A DNA stretch of 64,000 nucleotides from Cryptosporangium aurantiacum (GCF_900143005.1 NZ_FRCS01000024.1:1-64000); one strand, 5' to 3'; counted from the first letter of the stretch, positions 35,334 through 44,606 are shown. The notes: generated from the sequence alone by a model not told the origin. Numbers and translations: made by a program.

Positions 35334-36206
35334 CTACTCCTGCTCCTCCGGGCGGAGGCGGCCCGGCACCCGGGGAAGTGGCTCGTACCCGGGTTCGCCC
35401 GCCAGGTTCACGTTGCAATCCTGCACCGCCCGCTCGTGCGAGCGCCGGATCCCGTTCGGCCGCAACGGCATCCCCGGCGGACGCCGGACACCGGATCCGT
35501 CGTGGTTACCGCGGATCGACACCCACAGCGCCTTCGACCGCGGTGCCATCGTCACCAGCGCCGGACGCACCTCCAGCCAGTCGCGCAGCGCCGCGAGCGT
35601 CGTCCGGGTCAGCGCTGCGGTGCACGGCTCCGGCGACGGCCCCGACCGGGGCGCGGCCGGACGCCAGGTCAGCGTCCCGGCGGCGAGATCGACGTCGCTG
35701 AGCGTCAACGCCGCCATCTCCCCGGTGCGCAGCCCCAACTCCCTGGTCACCGCAGCCATCGCGGCCGCCCGCACCGCACCGGCCGAACGAGTGCGGTCGG
35801 CGCGGGTCGCCAGGTGCCCCAGCGCCATCCCGGCCGGGACCGGATCCACCCTGGTCAGCGGCGCGGGTCGGGGAACCTCGTCCGGCACCGGGTCTTCCAG
35901 CCCCGCCTGCCGCGCGAGGATCCGCAGGCAACTGCGGCGGACGCTGCGCGTGGCGTCACCGGACGGACGCCCCGCCTCGCCCCGGCGCCGCAGCGTCCCG
36001 GCGTCGGCGGCGGCGAGGAACGGACCGATCAGCGCCGGATCCAGCCAGTCCCGCAGCGTCCGCGGGCGGCGCACCGGCGGCTCCGCGTCCGCGTACTGCG
36101 CCACGAACAGCGACAACTCGCCCGCGACCCAGCGCAACTGCCGCAGCCGAGCCGGGCTACGCCCGACCCCGGCGGCGGCGACCAGGGCGTCCAGTGACTC
36201 CGACAT
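35334..36206 (-). CDS. Tyrosine recombinase-like protein lacking C-terminal catalytic motifs
   Basis: A 290-residue protein whose middle looks like a tyrosine recombinase: ELGLRTGEMAALTLSDVDL is the box I Arg region, followed by a strand and by IRRSHERAV, which normally precedes the H-x-L-R box. The frame then stops without an HxLRH motif or a nucleophilic Tyr. It may be a truncated, inactive integrase or a repurposed DNA-binding protein. ATG 36206 is chosen because the frame upstream has no start signal. No att-like direct repeats were seen nearby. Confidence 0.68.
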   Translation of the reverse strand: MSESLDALVAAAGVGRSPARLRQLRWVAGELSLFVAQYADAEPPVRRPRTLRDWLDPALIGPFLAAADAGTLRRRGEAGRPSGDATRSVRRSCLRILARQAGLEDPVPDEVPRPAPLTRVDPVPAGMALGHLATRADRTRSAGAVRAAAMAAVTRELGLRTGEMAALTLSDVDLAAGTLTWRPAAPRSGPSPEPCTAALTRTTLAALRDWLEVRPALVTMAPRSKALWVSIRGNHDGSGVRRPPGMPLRPNGIRRSHERAVQDCNVNLAGEPGYEPLPRVPGRLRPEEQE

Positions 36207-36318
36207 GGACAAAAAATAACAAGCCCAAACGTCGGACGCCGGGCGACACGCCGTCATGCCGGAGGCCGCCCAGAAAGATGTCCACCTCCCGACGTAACAG
36301 CCGCGCGGAATACGTCGA

Positions 36319-36582
36319 TCAGTGGCCAGATTTCTCGCGAAGCCGGGTGCGGCGGAGGCGCCCCAGCGCCACCACGCCGATCCCTACCCAGAGCAGGTTC
36401 AGCACCGCCGACGGCCACGCCTGGTGCACGACGCCGTTGAGCGCCAACCCGGCCGAGCCGGCCAGGTTGAGCACCTGGTAGCGGCCGCTGTGCGGGATCC
36501 GACCGAGTGAGAGCAGCGCATAGCCGGCCAGTAACGCGGCGGCCCCCGCCCAGCCGACGATCTCCGCGCCGAGCGTGCTCAC
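36319..36582 (-). CDS. Small membrane protein, CBU_0592-like
   Basis: An 87-residue protein with three hydrophobic segments: VGWAGAAALLAGYALLSLG, LNLAGSAGLALNGVV and VLNLLWVGIGVVALG. The RYQVLNLAG context resembles small membrane proteins of the CBU_0592 group. A GTG start at 36582 overlaps the TCA (stop) of the cyclase gene as GTGA, so both are read as one operon. Function unknown. Confidence 0.75.
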   Translation of the reverse strand: MSTLGAEIVGWAGAAALLAGYALLSLGRIPHSGRYQVLNLAGSAGLALNGVVHQAWPSAVLNLLWVGIGVVALGRLRRTRLREKSGH

Positions 36583-37241
36583 ACCACGACGTAGGCGCGG
36601 ACCGGGAACGTTCCGAAGTCGCGGACCGGCGGCGGTGCGGCGTGCAGCCGTCCGCCCGTGTCCGGCACCGCGGCGAGGTTCGTGAGGTGTTCCAGCACCG
36701 GGATCTCGGCGGCCAGCAGGATCGAGTGCGCGGGCCGGTACCCCTCCGGCGTCACCTGGTCGATGTTGACGCTGTCGATGCCGACCAGCGCCACCCCGGC
36801 CTCGGCGAGGTAGGTCGCGCCGTCCTCGGACAGGTACGGGGCGTCGTCCACGTACGCGGGGGTGCCCCAGTGCCGGTCGCCGCCGGTGTGCAGCAGCACG
36901 GCGTGGCCGCGCGGATCGGGGGCGTCGGCGAGTGCCGCGGCGAGCACGACGGCGTCCACCGCGCGGGCGGAGCAGCGGACCACCAGCGTCGGCAGGTCGG
37001 CGACGGACGTGAGCGGCAGCCCGGCGAGGTCGGTGCCGCCCTCGTACCGGTGGAACGGCGAGTCGAGGTACGTGCCGGTGTTCCCGACCATCGTGATCCG
37101 GTCGATCGCGAACTCGACGCCGGGCGCGTAAACCTCGCGGGACGCTTCGCGGGTCAGGTGCGGGGTGATCTCCGGGCCGGGCAGGCCGGGGTAGGTGGTC
37201 ATCCCGGCGGTGATCACGTGGCTCAAGTCGATCAAGGTCAT
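36579..37241 (-). CDS. Cyclase family protein (kynurenine formamidase-like)
   Basis: A 220-residue protein of the metal-dependent cyclase/formamidase family. Seen are IDLSHVITAGMTTYPG at the start and the signature region NTGTYLDSPFH, where the usual HxGTHxDxPxH has Asn54 and Tyr58 in place of two metal-binding His; Asp60 and His64 remain. GHAVLLHTGGD and LVGIDSVNID follow. The variant may define a subfamily with altered metal use. ATG 37241 is 72 bp from the divergent LysR gene, its likely regulator. Confidence 0.83.
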   Translation of the reverse strand: MTLIDLSHVITAGMTTYPGLPGPEITPHLTREASREVYAPGVEFAIDRITMVGNTGTYLDSPFHRYEGGTDLAGLPLTSVADLPTLVVRCSARAVDAVVLAAALADAPDPRGHAVLLHTGGDRHWGTPAYVDDAPYLSEDGATYLAEAGVALVGIDSVNIDQVTPEGYRPAHSILLAAEIPVLEHLTNLAAVPDTGGRLHAAPPPVRDFGTFPVRAYVVV

Positions 37242-37313
37242 GGCGTCATCGTGCCCTGCCTGCGCAGTTAAGTGGTAGCGACGATCTCTGCATCCGACAT
37301 GTAGCGTGACTGA

Positions 37314-38234
37314 ATGCACCTCGATCCGCGGCGCCTCGCGGCCCTTCGGGCGGTCGCCGACGCGGGTGGCGTCCTCGCCGCGGCGAAGGTGTTGCACCTG
37401 ACGCCGTCGGCGGTCTCCCAGCACCTCGCGCGGCTCGAGGCGGAGACCGGGGTGACGCTGCTGGACCGGTCCCGGGCCGACGGGCGCCGTGCGGTGGGGC
37501 TGACCCCGGCGGGCCGGCTGCTGGCCGAGCACGCGGGCCGGGTCGCGGTGGTGCTGGCCGAGGCCGAGCGTGATCTCGCGGAGCTGACCGGGCAGGTGAC
37601 CGGCCGGGTGGTGGTCGCGGCGTTCCCGACCGCGATGGAGCACCTGGTGGGCCCGGCGGCGGCCGCCGTGCACGCCGGGTCACCGCACGTCCGGGTGTCG
37701 GTCCGTGAGTTCGACCCGGAGCCCGCGCTGGCCGCGTTGCGGGCGGGCGGCGTCGACCTGGTGATCACCGAGACCTATCCGGACGCCCGCCCGCCGGGCC
37801 TCGGTGGCACGTGGCTGCTGGACGACGGGTTCCGCGTCGTGACGCCGCCGGACTGGGGTTCCGGAGTGGAGGGTGCGCTGACGCGGCCGTGGGTGAGCGG
37901 ATCGCCGGGTTCGGCGGCGCGGGTGGCGCTGGACCGGCTCGCCGCGCGGTACGACGTCGTGCTGCGGCGAGAGCACGAGTGCCTGGAGTTCCCGGCCGCG
38001 CTGGCGCTGGTGTCGGCGGGGCTCGCGGCGGCGGTGGTGCCCGGTCTGGCGGTGCCGGCGGAGCTCCCGGCCGGGGTGCGGGTGCTGGAGGCTTCGGCGC
38101 TGGGGGCGCGGCGGATCGGCGTCCTGCACCGTGCGGGACGTCACGAGCCGAACCCGGCCGCCCGCCAGGTCCTCGACGCGATCACGGCCCGTGCGGCCCG
38201 GGTGACGGCGGGCTCGGGTCAGAGGGCCCGGTAG
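37314..38234 (+). CDS. LysR family transcriptional regulator
   Basis: A 306-residue LysR protein with the N-terminal winged helix (RRLAALRAVADAGGVLAAA and LHLTPSAVSQHLARLEAETG) and a two-lobed ligand domain starting at GRVVVAAFPTA. LysR genes commonly control the divergent operon, here the cyclase. Its end overlaps the convergent GNAT gene by 16 bp. Confidence 0.9.
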   Translation: MHLDPRRLAALRAVADAGGVLAAAKVLHLTPSAVSQHLARLEAETGVTLLDRSRADGRRAVGLTPAGRLLAEHAGRVAVVLAEAERDLAELTGQVTGRVVVAAFPTAMEHLVGPAAAAVHAGSPHVRVSVREFDPEPALAALRAGGVDLVITETYPDARPPGLGGTWLLDDGFRVVTPPDWGSGVEGALTRPWVSGSPGSAARVALDRLAARYDVVLRREHECLEFPAALALVSAGLAAAVVPGLAVPAELPAGVRVLEASALGARRIGVLHRAGRHEPNPAARQVLDAITARAARVTAGSGQRAR

Positions 38235-38710
38235 TACCGCATCTGCGGAAAGCCGATAAACCCCGCCCGTTCGTAGACCCGCCGGGCCGGCGCGTGGCCG
38301 GGATCGCCGCCGGTCGCGATGATCGCGAGCGGCACACCCGCCTCCCGCAGGCGCTCGACCCCGAACTCCACCAGCGCGGCGCCGATGCCCCGCCGCTGCT
38401 GGGCCGGGTCCACCGCGACCATCTCGAGCTCCCCGGCGTTCGGCTCGCTCGGGCCGGGACCGTGGAACACCAGCGTGACGAACCCGACCGGCGCCCCGTC
38501 GAGGTCGGCCACCCAGGCGTGCGGCGATCGGCACGCCTCGGCGACGGCCTCGGCCTGGGCGCTGCGCCAGTCGGGCCAGGTGCGCGCGAAGACGGTGGGT
38601 CCGAGCACGCTCCGGAACGAGGCGAAGACCGGTTCCCAGGCCCGGAGCGAGAACTCGACCACCGCGTCGATGTCGTGGTCCGCCAGCGGCCTGATGCGCA
38701 CGTCCGTCAT
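38219..38710 (-). CDS. GNAT family N-acetyltransferase
   Basis: A 163-residue acetyltransferase. The acetyl-CoA-binding motif QQRRGIGAALV lies near residue 105 and is preceded by LEMVAVDP, the usual strand 4. The C-terminal RRVYERAGFIGFP is family typical. ATG 38710 begins the first conserved strand (MTDVRIRPL); the 7-residue extension is unnecessary. Substrate unknown. Confidence 0.9.
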   Translation of the reverse strand: MTDVRIRPLADHDIDAVVEFSLRAWEPVFASFRSVLGPTVFARTWPDWRSAQAEAVAEACRSPHAWVADLDGAPVGFVTLVFHGPGPSEPNAGELEMVAVDPAQQRRGIGAALVEFGVERLREAGVPLAIIATGGDPGHAPARRVYERAGFIGFPQMRYYRAL

Positions 38711-38836
38711 CGGGGGATCGTGTCCGAGCACGGGGCGGCCGTCAACGAACCACAGTAGACGTCAAAAGTCGAACGGGTAACGCGTGGCCGCACCGGGTAG
38801 CCCTCCGGTGTCGCATCACGACCGAAGGAGACTGCG

Positions 38837-39073
38837 ATGGCCAAGAACGCCACCGACAAGAAGAAAGGCCGCAGCGCGGTCACCGGTGAGTACGTCGACA
38901 AGAAGACCGTGAAGAAGGCGCCGCGGACGACGGTTGCCGAGAAGGCGTCGACGAAGAAGGGCAACGGTCAGAAGCGCAGCGCGATCACCGGCCGGTTCGT
39001 CAAGGACTCGACCGCCAAGCGGCACCCGGAGACCACCGTCGCCGAGAAGGCGAAGGGCAAGAAGAAGAAGTAA
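38837..39073 (+). CDS. Lys-rich 78-residue protein with internal duplication
   Basis: A 78-residue, strongly basic protein with an exact architecture of two repeats: residues 12-37 and 47-72 align with 16 of 26 identical, each being RSA(V/I)TG..V..(T).K..P.TTVAEKA. Repeats are joined by a Lys/Gly linker and the ends are poly-Lys. I recall short proteins with the motif RSAxTGxFV and HPxTTV in many bacteria, without function. GAAGGAG lies upstream of the ATG. Nucleic-acid binding would suit the charge but is inferred. Confidence 0.8.
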   Translation: MAKNATDKKKGRSAVTGEYVDKKTVKKAPRTTVAEKASTKKGNGQKRSAITGRFVKDSTAKRHPETTVAEKAKGKKKK

Positions 39074-39211
39074 TCCCGTTATGCCGGGAATGCCCGTCGG
39101 GGACGTGTCGCTCCTGCCGGAGTCGTATGCTCGCAGCTACTCTGACCGAATTGCGGGCATCCGGCGAACGAGAGCCGGGAGCGGCCGTCTCGCCCCGACC
39201 GGAAGGCGCGC

Positions 39212-40819
39212 ATGGCAACGGACCCCGTCCGCGGTGAGTGCGACGTGCCGGGGTGCACCGCCGCCGACGGGTTCGCGCCCGCGCTGTTCGACAGCTTGCA
39301 GGTAGGCGTCGCCGCGTTCGGCGAGGACGGCCGGCTCGTCCTCGCGAACCGGGCGCTGCGCGCGCTCTACCAGCTGCCGGCCGACGACGCGGGCCCCACC
39401 GACCTCGCGGTCGTGGGCCGGCTGGTGCGGGACAGCCTGGCCCGGCCGGACGGCACCGTGCTGACCGCTGCCGAGCATCCGGTGGAGCGGGCGCTGCGCG
39501 GTGAGACCGTGGAGGGCGCCGAGGTCCGGATCACGGTGCCCGAGGGGCCACCGCGCCACGCCGAGGTGAACGCCCGTCCGATCCGGGACGCCGACGACCG
39601 GTGCTTCGGCGCGGTCACGGCGTTCCGGGACACCACCGGCCGGCAGCGCGCCGACCGGTTCCGCACCTGCGAACTGCTGGTTGCCCGCGCGCTGGCCGAG
39701 GCGACCACTGTCGCGGAGGTGGGGCAGTCGCTCGCGCGCGCGGTGGCCGGCGCACTCGGCTGGCCGCACGCCCAGCTCTGGCTCGTCGACGAGGTCGCCG
39801 ATGTGCTCCGGCTGGTCGGTCACTGGGACGCGCCGGGCCGGACGCTGGAGACCGTGACCCCGCTGACGATCAGCCGCGGCTGGGGTGTGGGCGGCACCGT
39901 CTGGGCGACCGGCGAGCCACTGTGGATCCCCGACATCCTCTCCGACGATCAGGTGCCGACCAGCGACTTCGCGAAGCGGGCGCGGGTCGGCGCCACGCTC
40001 GGCGTCCGCGCGGTGGTGGCGGTGCCGGTGCGCGACGGACGGTCCGTGCTCGGCGTCCTGACCTGCGTCGCCGACCACCGGGAGTACGACGGTGAGCGGC
40101 TGGTGCAGGACCTCGGCAGCATCGCCAACCAGGTCGGGCACTTCCTGGCCCGCCGCCGCGCCGACGATCTGGCCCTCGAACTCAGCCGCGTCCGCCACGA
40201 CGTCCGCGCGCTGGTGGGGCAGCAACTGCGGGCGCCGCTCGCGTCTATCGTCCGCAATAGCGAAGCGCTGGCCGCCGAGGACGGTTTCCGGACCGCGCAC
40301 GCCGCAGTGCTACGGGCCCTCGGCCGCGACGCGGCCGCCGTCCGTGCGCTCACCGAGGACCTGCTCGACGTCGCCGCGCTCGAGGACGGCCCCGGCGGGC
40401 TGGACCTCGACGGGATCGACCTGGTCGAGGTCGTCTCCGGCGCGGTGGGCGCGCTCCGCACCCAGGCGCGGGCCTCCGGCACGGTGCTGCACGTCGGCCT
40501 ACCGGAGCACCTGCCCGTGCGTGGGGACGCCAGGCGGCTGCGGTCGCTCGTCGACGCCGTTATCGGCGACGCGGTCGCGCGCAGCCTCGGCGGTGAGGTG
40601 TACGTGCGGCTCCGGGACGAGCCGGGAGTGGCCGAGCTGACCGTGATCGACCCCGACGTCCGCCCGTGGACGCACCACCGCACTCCGGAGGCGCCGCTGG
40701 GGCTGAGCCGTTCGCGCGCGATCGTCCGCGCTCACGGTGGTTCGCTGGCGGTGGCCCACGGTCACCACCCGGGCACCACGGTTACCGTGCGGCTTCCGAT
40801 CGGCGGTCCGCCGGGCTGA
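39212..40819 (+). CDS. PAS-GAF sensor, histidine-kinase-like, lacking phospho-acceptor His
   Basis: A 535-residue cytoplasmic sensor. A PAS domain lies at about 22-150 (LQVGVAAFGEDGRLVLANRALRALY), a GAF domain at about 158-310, a helix-hairpin like HisKA at about 320-395, and a degenerate HATPase at about 400-530. In the H-box the sequence is VGQQLRAPLASI, so Gln337 replaces the phospho-accepting His. The ATP lid lacks DxGxG, leaving only LGLSRSRAIVRAHGG. It is therefore likely a pseudokinase acting by binding a partner. It is convergent, overlapping by 38 bp, with the GGDEF-EAL gene. Confidence 0.85.
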   Translation: MATDPVRGECDVPGCTAADGFAPALFDSLQVGVAAFGEDGRLVLANRALRALYQLPADDAGPTDLAVVGRLVRDSLARPDGTVLTAAEHPVERALRGETVEGAEVRITVPEGPPRHAEVNARPIRDADDRCFGAVTAFRDTTGRQRADRFRTCELLVARALAEATTVAEVGQSLARAVAGALGWPHAQLWLVDEVADVLRLVGHWDAPGRTLETVTPLTISRGWGVGGTVWATGEPLWIPDILSDDQVPTSDFAKRARVGATLGVRAVVAVPVRDGRSVLGVLTCVADHREYDGERLVQDLGSIANQVGHFLARRRADDLALELSRVRHDVRALVGQQLRAPLASIVRNSEALAAEDGFRTAHAAVLRALGRDAAAVRALTEDLLDVAALEDGPGGLDLDGIDLVEVVSGAVGALRTQARASGTVLHVGLPEHLPVRGDARRLRSLVDAVIGDAVARSLGGEVYVRLRDEPGVAELTVIDPDVRPWTHHRTPEAPLGLSRSRAIVRAHGGSLAVAHGHHPGTTVTVRLPIGGPPG

Positions 40820-43103
40820 CCGGGGTGACCGCGCCGAGTGGCCCGGAGAACGTCATCTCCGGCGGGACGCCGTTCTCCGCGGTCGGCGGGCGGCCGTCGT
40901 CGGGTGGCCGCGGCGGGCCGAATCGGAAGCCCTGCGCGTTGCGGCAGCCCAGCGCCCGCAGCTGGGAGGCCTGCTCGTCGGTCTCGACGCCCTCCGCGAC
41001 GGTCTCCAGCCCGAGCCGGTACGCGAGGTCGAGGACCCCGTCGACGAGGATGACCGCGTCCGGACCGGTGCCCAGCTCCCGGGTGAACGACCGGTCGAGT
41101 TTGACGACGTCGACCGGCAGCTGCCGCAGGTAGGTCAGCGACGAGTAGCCGACGCCGAAGTCGTCCAGCGCCACCCGCACGCCCAGCTCGCGCAGCTCCC
41201 GCAGCAGCCCGGCGGCGGCCTCCAGGTTGGCGATCAGCGAGCTCTCGGTGACCTCGACGGTCAGCGCGCTACCCGGCAGGCCGTGGGTCTCCAGCACGCG
41301 CCGCATGTCCCGCGGCAGGGTTCCGGACGCGAGGTACGCGGCGGACGCGTTGACGCTGACCGCGTAGTCGGGGTCGGTCCGCCGCCACACCGCCACCTGC
41401 GCGGCAGCGGTGCCGAGCACCCAGCGGTCCAGCGCGGGCAGCAACCCGACGTGCTGGGCGGCGGTGAGGAACGCGTCCGGGGCCAGCCGGCCGCGGGTGG
41501 GGTGGTTCCAGCGGAGCAGAGCCTCGCAGCGGTGGGCCTCGCCGGTCATCAGGTCGACCATCGGCTGGTACTCGAGCGCGAGCTGCCCGCCGCCGAGCGC
41601 TCCGCCGAGTTCGGCTTCCAGGCTCTGCCGCGCGGCCACGGCGGCCGAGAGCCGTTCGTCGAACAGCCGGTAGTGGCCCTTGCCGCGGGCTTTCGCCTCG
41701 TAGAGCGCGACATCGGCGTCGTGCAGCATGCGTTCCGCGCGGCCATGCGCGGCGATGCCGATGCTGGCGCCGACCGTGGCCGGGTGGCCGTCCAGCGACA
41801 TCGGGGTGCCGATCCCGAGGACGAGGTCCTGCGCGAGCTCCACCGCGACCGGCGCGCCGCCGCTGTGCAGCAGCACCGCGAACTCGTCGCCGCCGAGCCG
41901 CACCGGCGTCGCGTTGTCGCCGTGCGGGGCGATCGCGCGCCGGATCCGGTCGGCGATGACGACCAGCAGCTGGTCACCGGCGGCGTGGCCGAGCGTGTCG
42001 TTGACCGACTTGAACCCGTCCAGGTCGATCATCAGCAGCGTCGCCGGGCTCTCCCGTTCGTCCTCGGCGGCGGCGAGCTCGGCGAGCGCGGTCTGCAGCC
42101 GCGCCCGGTTCGGCAGGCCGGTGAGCGTGTCGTGGGTCGCCTCGAACACCAGCTGGGCGCGTTGCGCGGCGAGGTCCTCGGTCAGCCGGGCGTTGGCCCG
42201 CAGCGCGACCATCTGCCTGGCCAGCACCGCGGCGGTCATGATCAGCGCCGACGCGGTCGCGGGCGGGTCCAGCGTGCGGCCCGCGAGCGTGTGCCCGGCG
42301 GCGACCAGGAAGAGCCCGCCGACGGGGACGTACGGCAGCAGCAGCCCGGCGCCGACCGGCTGCCAGATTCGTTCCTGCTCGTCCGGCAGGGGTGCGCGGG
42401 CGGAGAGCGCCAGCAACGCGGCGGCCACCAGGAACCCGTCCAGCGCCCACGGGCGGACCCAGCTCTCGCGGGCGAGGGCGGCGACGACCACCGTCAGCAG
42501 GCTGAGCGTCAGCACGACCACGCCCGCGGTCACCCAGGTCATCGCGGTCCGCCGCCGGATCGGCTGGCCGGCCAGTAGGACCATGCCGACCGCGAGGACG
42601 ACGGTGGCGGCCAGGGGGTACGCCATCGGGATCGACGGCGGGTCGGCGTCCTCGGCGCGCACCAGCGGTTCGAGGATCAGCATCCAGACGACGCCGGTCA
42701 GCGCGGATGCCGAGACGATCCCGTCCAGCAGCATCCGGAGCCGCCCGAACCCGTCCCGGGGCGCGCCGGGGATCTGGAGCATCGCCGCCACCGCGCAGAT
42801 CAGCGCGCCGAAGTTGAGCAGGGCGGTCAGCACGGTCGGTGACGCGGTGTGGCCGGTGGCCACCGTGGTGAAGCCGACCGAGATCTCCGCGGCCGCCCAG
42901 CAGGCGAGGCCGATGCTGGCCGTCGTCCAGACCCGGCGTGCCCGTCCGGTCGAATGCCACGCGGCCCGGCCGTGCAGGACCGCACCACCGCCCGTGATCA
43001 GCGCGAGGAAGATGCTGTAGAGCAGCGCCGTCCGGTCGGTCCACACGTGGAGGCTGACCAGCGCGCAGGCGAACAGGGCGCACCCGGCTACGGAACGCGT
43101 CAT
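40782..43103 (-). CDS. Membrane GGDEF-EAL protein (cyclic-di-GMP turnover)
   Basis: A 773-residue protein with eight or so membrane helices in the first 310 residues, then GGDEF (LGGDEFAVL intact, preceded by THDTLTGLPNR) and EAL (EALLRWNHP, LTVEVTES, ALDDFGVGYSSL, VKLDRSF, AEGVE). Both catalytic cores look complete, so it may make and break cyclic-di-GMP. ATG 43103 follows CGGAGGGAG. Beside the pseudo-histidine kinase and a STAS protein, it suggests a local signalling group. The membrane domain resembles MASE-like sensors. Confidence 0.92.
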   Translation of the reverse strand: MTRSVAGCALFACALVSLHVWTDRTALLYSIFLALITGGGAVLHGRAAWHSTGRARRVWTTASIGLACWAAAEISVGFTTVATGHTASPTVLTALLNFGALICAVAAMLQIPGAPRDGFGRLRMLLDGIVSASALTGVVWMLILEPLVRAEDADPPSIPMAYPLAATVVLAVGMVLLAGQPIRRRTAMTWVTAGVVVLTLSLLTVVVAALARESWVRPWALDGFLVAAALLALSARAPLPDEQERIWQPVGAGLLLPYVPVGGLFLVAAGHTLAGRTLDPPATASALIMTAAVLARQMVALRANARLTEDLAAQRAQLVFEATHDTLTGLPNRARLQTALAELAAAEDERESPATLLMIDLDGFKSVNDTLGHAAGDQLLVVIADRIRRAIAPHGDNATPVRLGGDEFAVLLHSGGAPVAVELAQDLVLGIGTPMSLDGHPATVGASIGIAAHGRAERMLHDADVALYEAKARGKGHYRLFDERLSAAVAARQSLEAELGGALGGGQLALEYQPMVDLMTGEAHRCEALLRWNHPTRGRLAPDAFLTAAQHVGLLPALDRWVLGTAAAQVAVWRRTDPDYAVSVNASAAYLASGTLPRDMRRVLETHGLPGSALTVEVTESSLIANLEAAAGLLRELRELGVRVALDDFGVGYSSLTYLRQLPVDVVKLDRSFTRELGTGPDAVILVDGVLDLAYRLGLETVAEGVETDEQASQLRALGCRNAQGFRFGPPRPPDDGRPPTAENGVPPEMTFSGPLGAVTPVSPADRRSEAAR

Positions 43104-43317
43104 GCCGCTCCCTCCGCCGACCGAACACAACCCGCCGGAACAATCGGCACATATCCCCTCCGACTTCGTGAAACGTGCTTCCCGAGGTGCCGGATGCCGG
43201 GGGGTGGGCGAGAATCAGCGCGAAGCGGGCGCCCCGAAGCGCTCCTACGCGCGTGGTCAAACAGTCGGCCCGTTCAGAGCGGGCCTGTGTGGGCCCCGGC
43301 GGGACCAGGAGCAGCAC

Positions 43318-43641
43318 GTGGACGATGTGAGCGCCGCGGCCGTCACCGGCCCCGTGCAGTGGGTGCGGTCTGACCAGCTGTTGCTCGTCTGGGTGCGGGG
43401 CGCCGTCGATCCGGCGCAGGCCGACCTGTTGGAACAGGTGGTCGAGGTCGCGGCGCCCGACGACCGGATCGTCCTGGACCTCACCGCCGTGACGTTCTTC
43501 GGCTCGGCCGGCCTGAAGTTCCTCGCCACGCTGGGCCGCCGGGTGGACCGCCCGGTGGTGATCAGCGGCCTGCCGGACTTCGTGCGCACGGTTCTCGTCC
43601 GCACCGGGATGCACGCGCTGGTGTCGTTGCCGACGCGCTGA
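43318..43641 (+). CDS. STAS-domain anti-sigma factor antagonist
   Basis: A 107-residue STAS protein. VRGAVDPAQADLLEQVV and the strand DRIVLDLTAVTFFGSAGLKFLATLG carry the phosphorylatable Ser (in FGSAGL). GTG 43318 has CAGGAG upstream, so the longer upstream frame is rejected. No partner anti-sigma kinase is adjacent. Divergent from the GGDEF-EAL gene with a 214-bp gap. Confidence 0.88.
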   Translation: MDDVSAAAVTGPVQWVRSDQLLLVWVRGAVDPAQADLLEQVVEVAAPDDRIVLDLTAVTFFGSAGLKFLATLGRRVDRPVVISGLPDFVRTVLVRTGMHALVSLPTR

Positions 43642-43688
43642 TCGAAACCTTGTCACTGGTTGGCAGGGTTCGGCGCGACGCTGCTCTC

Positions 43689-44606
43689 ATGACTGTTGAC
43701 CTCACCGGAAAAATCGCTCTCGTCGCCGGCGGGACGCGCGGCGCCAGCCGGGCCATCGCGGTCGAGCTGGGCCGGGCGGGCGCCTACGTCTATGTGACCG
43801 GCCGTTCGTCGAAGGCCGGACGCTCGGAGGTGGACCGGCCGGAGACGATCGAGGAGACCATGGAGCTGGTCGAAGCCGCCGGTGGCTCCGGAACCGCCGT
43901 GCGCGTCGACCACCTGAACCCCGACGAGGTGCGGACGCTCGCCGAGCGGGTGGGCGCCGAGCACGGCAGGATCGACGTCCTGGTGGACGGCGTCTGGGGC
44001 GGCGACCACCACATTCAGTGGGGCAAGCCGGTCTGGGAACACGACCTGGACGCGAGCTTGCGCATGGTGCACCTGGGCATCGACGCGCACGTGATCACCT
44101 CCCACTTCCTGCTGCCGCTGGTGCTCGAGGCGCCCGCGGGACTGGTGATCGAGATGACCGACGGCACCGAGGAGTACAACGCCGAGTACCGCAACGGCAC
44201 CGCACTGGGGTACTACGTGGCCAAGACCGCGGCGCACTCGCTGGCCCGCGCGGAAGCGGCCGAGCTGGCCGAGCACGGCGTCACTGCGGTCGCGCTCACG
44301 CCGGGGTGGCTGCGGTCCGAGGCGATGCTCCAGGCGTTCGGCGTCCGCGAGGAGAACTGGCGGGACGCGGTGGCCGCGCAGCCACACTTCGCGATCTCCG
44401 AGACCCCGACGTTCGTCGCCCGCACGGTCGCCGCGCTGGCGGCGGACCCGGAGCGCGCGGAGTTCAGCGGGAAGACGCTGGACAGCGGTTCGCTGGCCCG
44501 CCGGTACCGCATCGACGACCTCGACGGCAGCCGCCCGGACGGGTGGCGCTACATGATGGAGGTCGAGCGCGCCGGTAAGCCCGCCGACACCACCGGCTAC
44601 CGCTGA
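43689..44606 (+). CDS. SDR family oxidoreductase
   Basis: A 305-residue SDR with nucleotide motif AGGTRGASRA (variant of TGxxxGxG), a YxxxK in GYYVAKTA, and MTDGTEEYN before it. ATG 43689 is at a favoured place; longer frames lack signals. It lies 47 bp after the STAS gene and ends 10 bp into the convergent WYL regulator gene, which probably regulates elsewhere. Substrate unknown. Confidence 0.87.
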   Translation: MTVDLTGKIALVAGGTRGASRAIAVELGRAGAYVYVTGRSSKAGRSEVDRPETIEETMELVEAAGGSGTAVRVDHLNPDEVRTLAERVGAEHGRIDVLVDGVWGGDHHIQWGKPVWEHDLDASLRMVHLGIDAHVITSHFLLPLVLEAPAGLVIEMTDGTEEYNAEYRNGTALGYYVAKTAAHSLARAEAAELAEHGVTAVALTPGWLRSEAMLQAFGVREENWRDAVAAQPHFAISETPTFVARTVAALAADPERAEFSGKTLDSGSLARRYRIDDLDGSRPDGWRYMMEVERAGKPADTTGYR

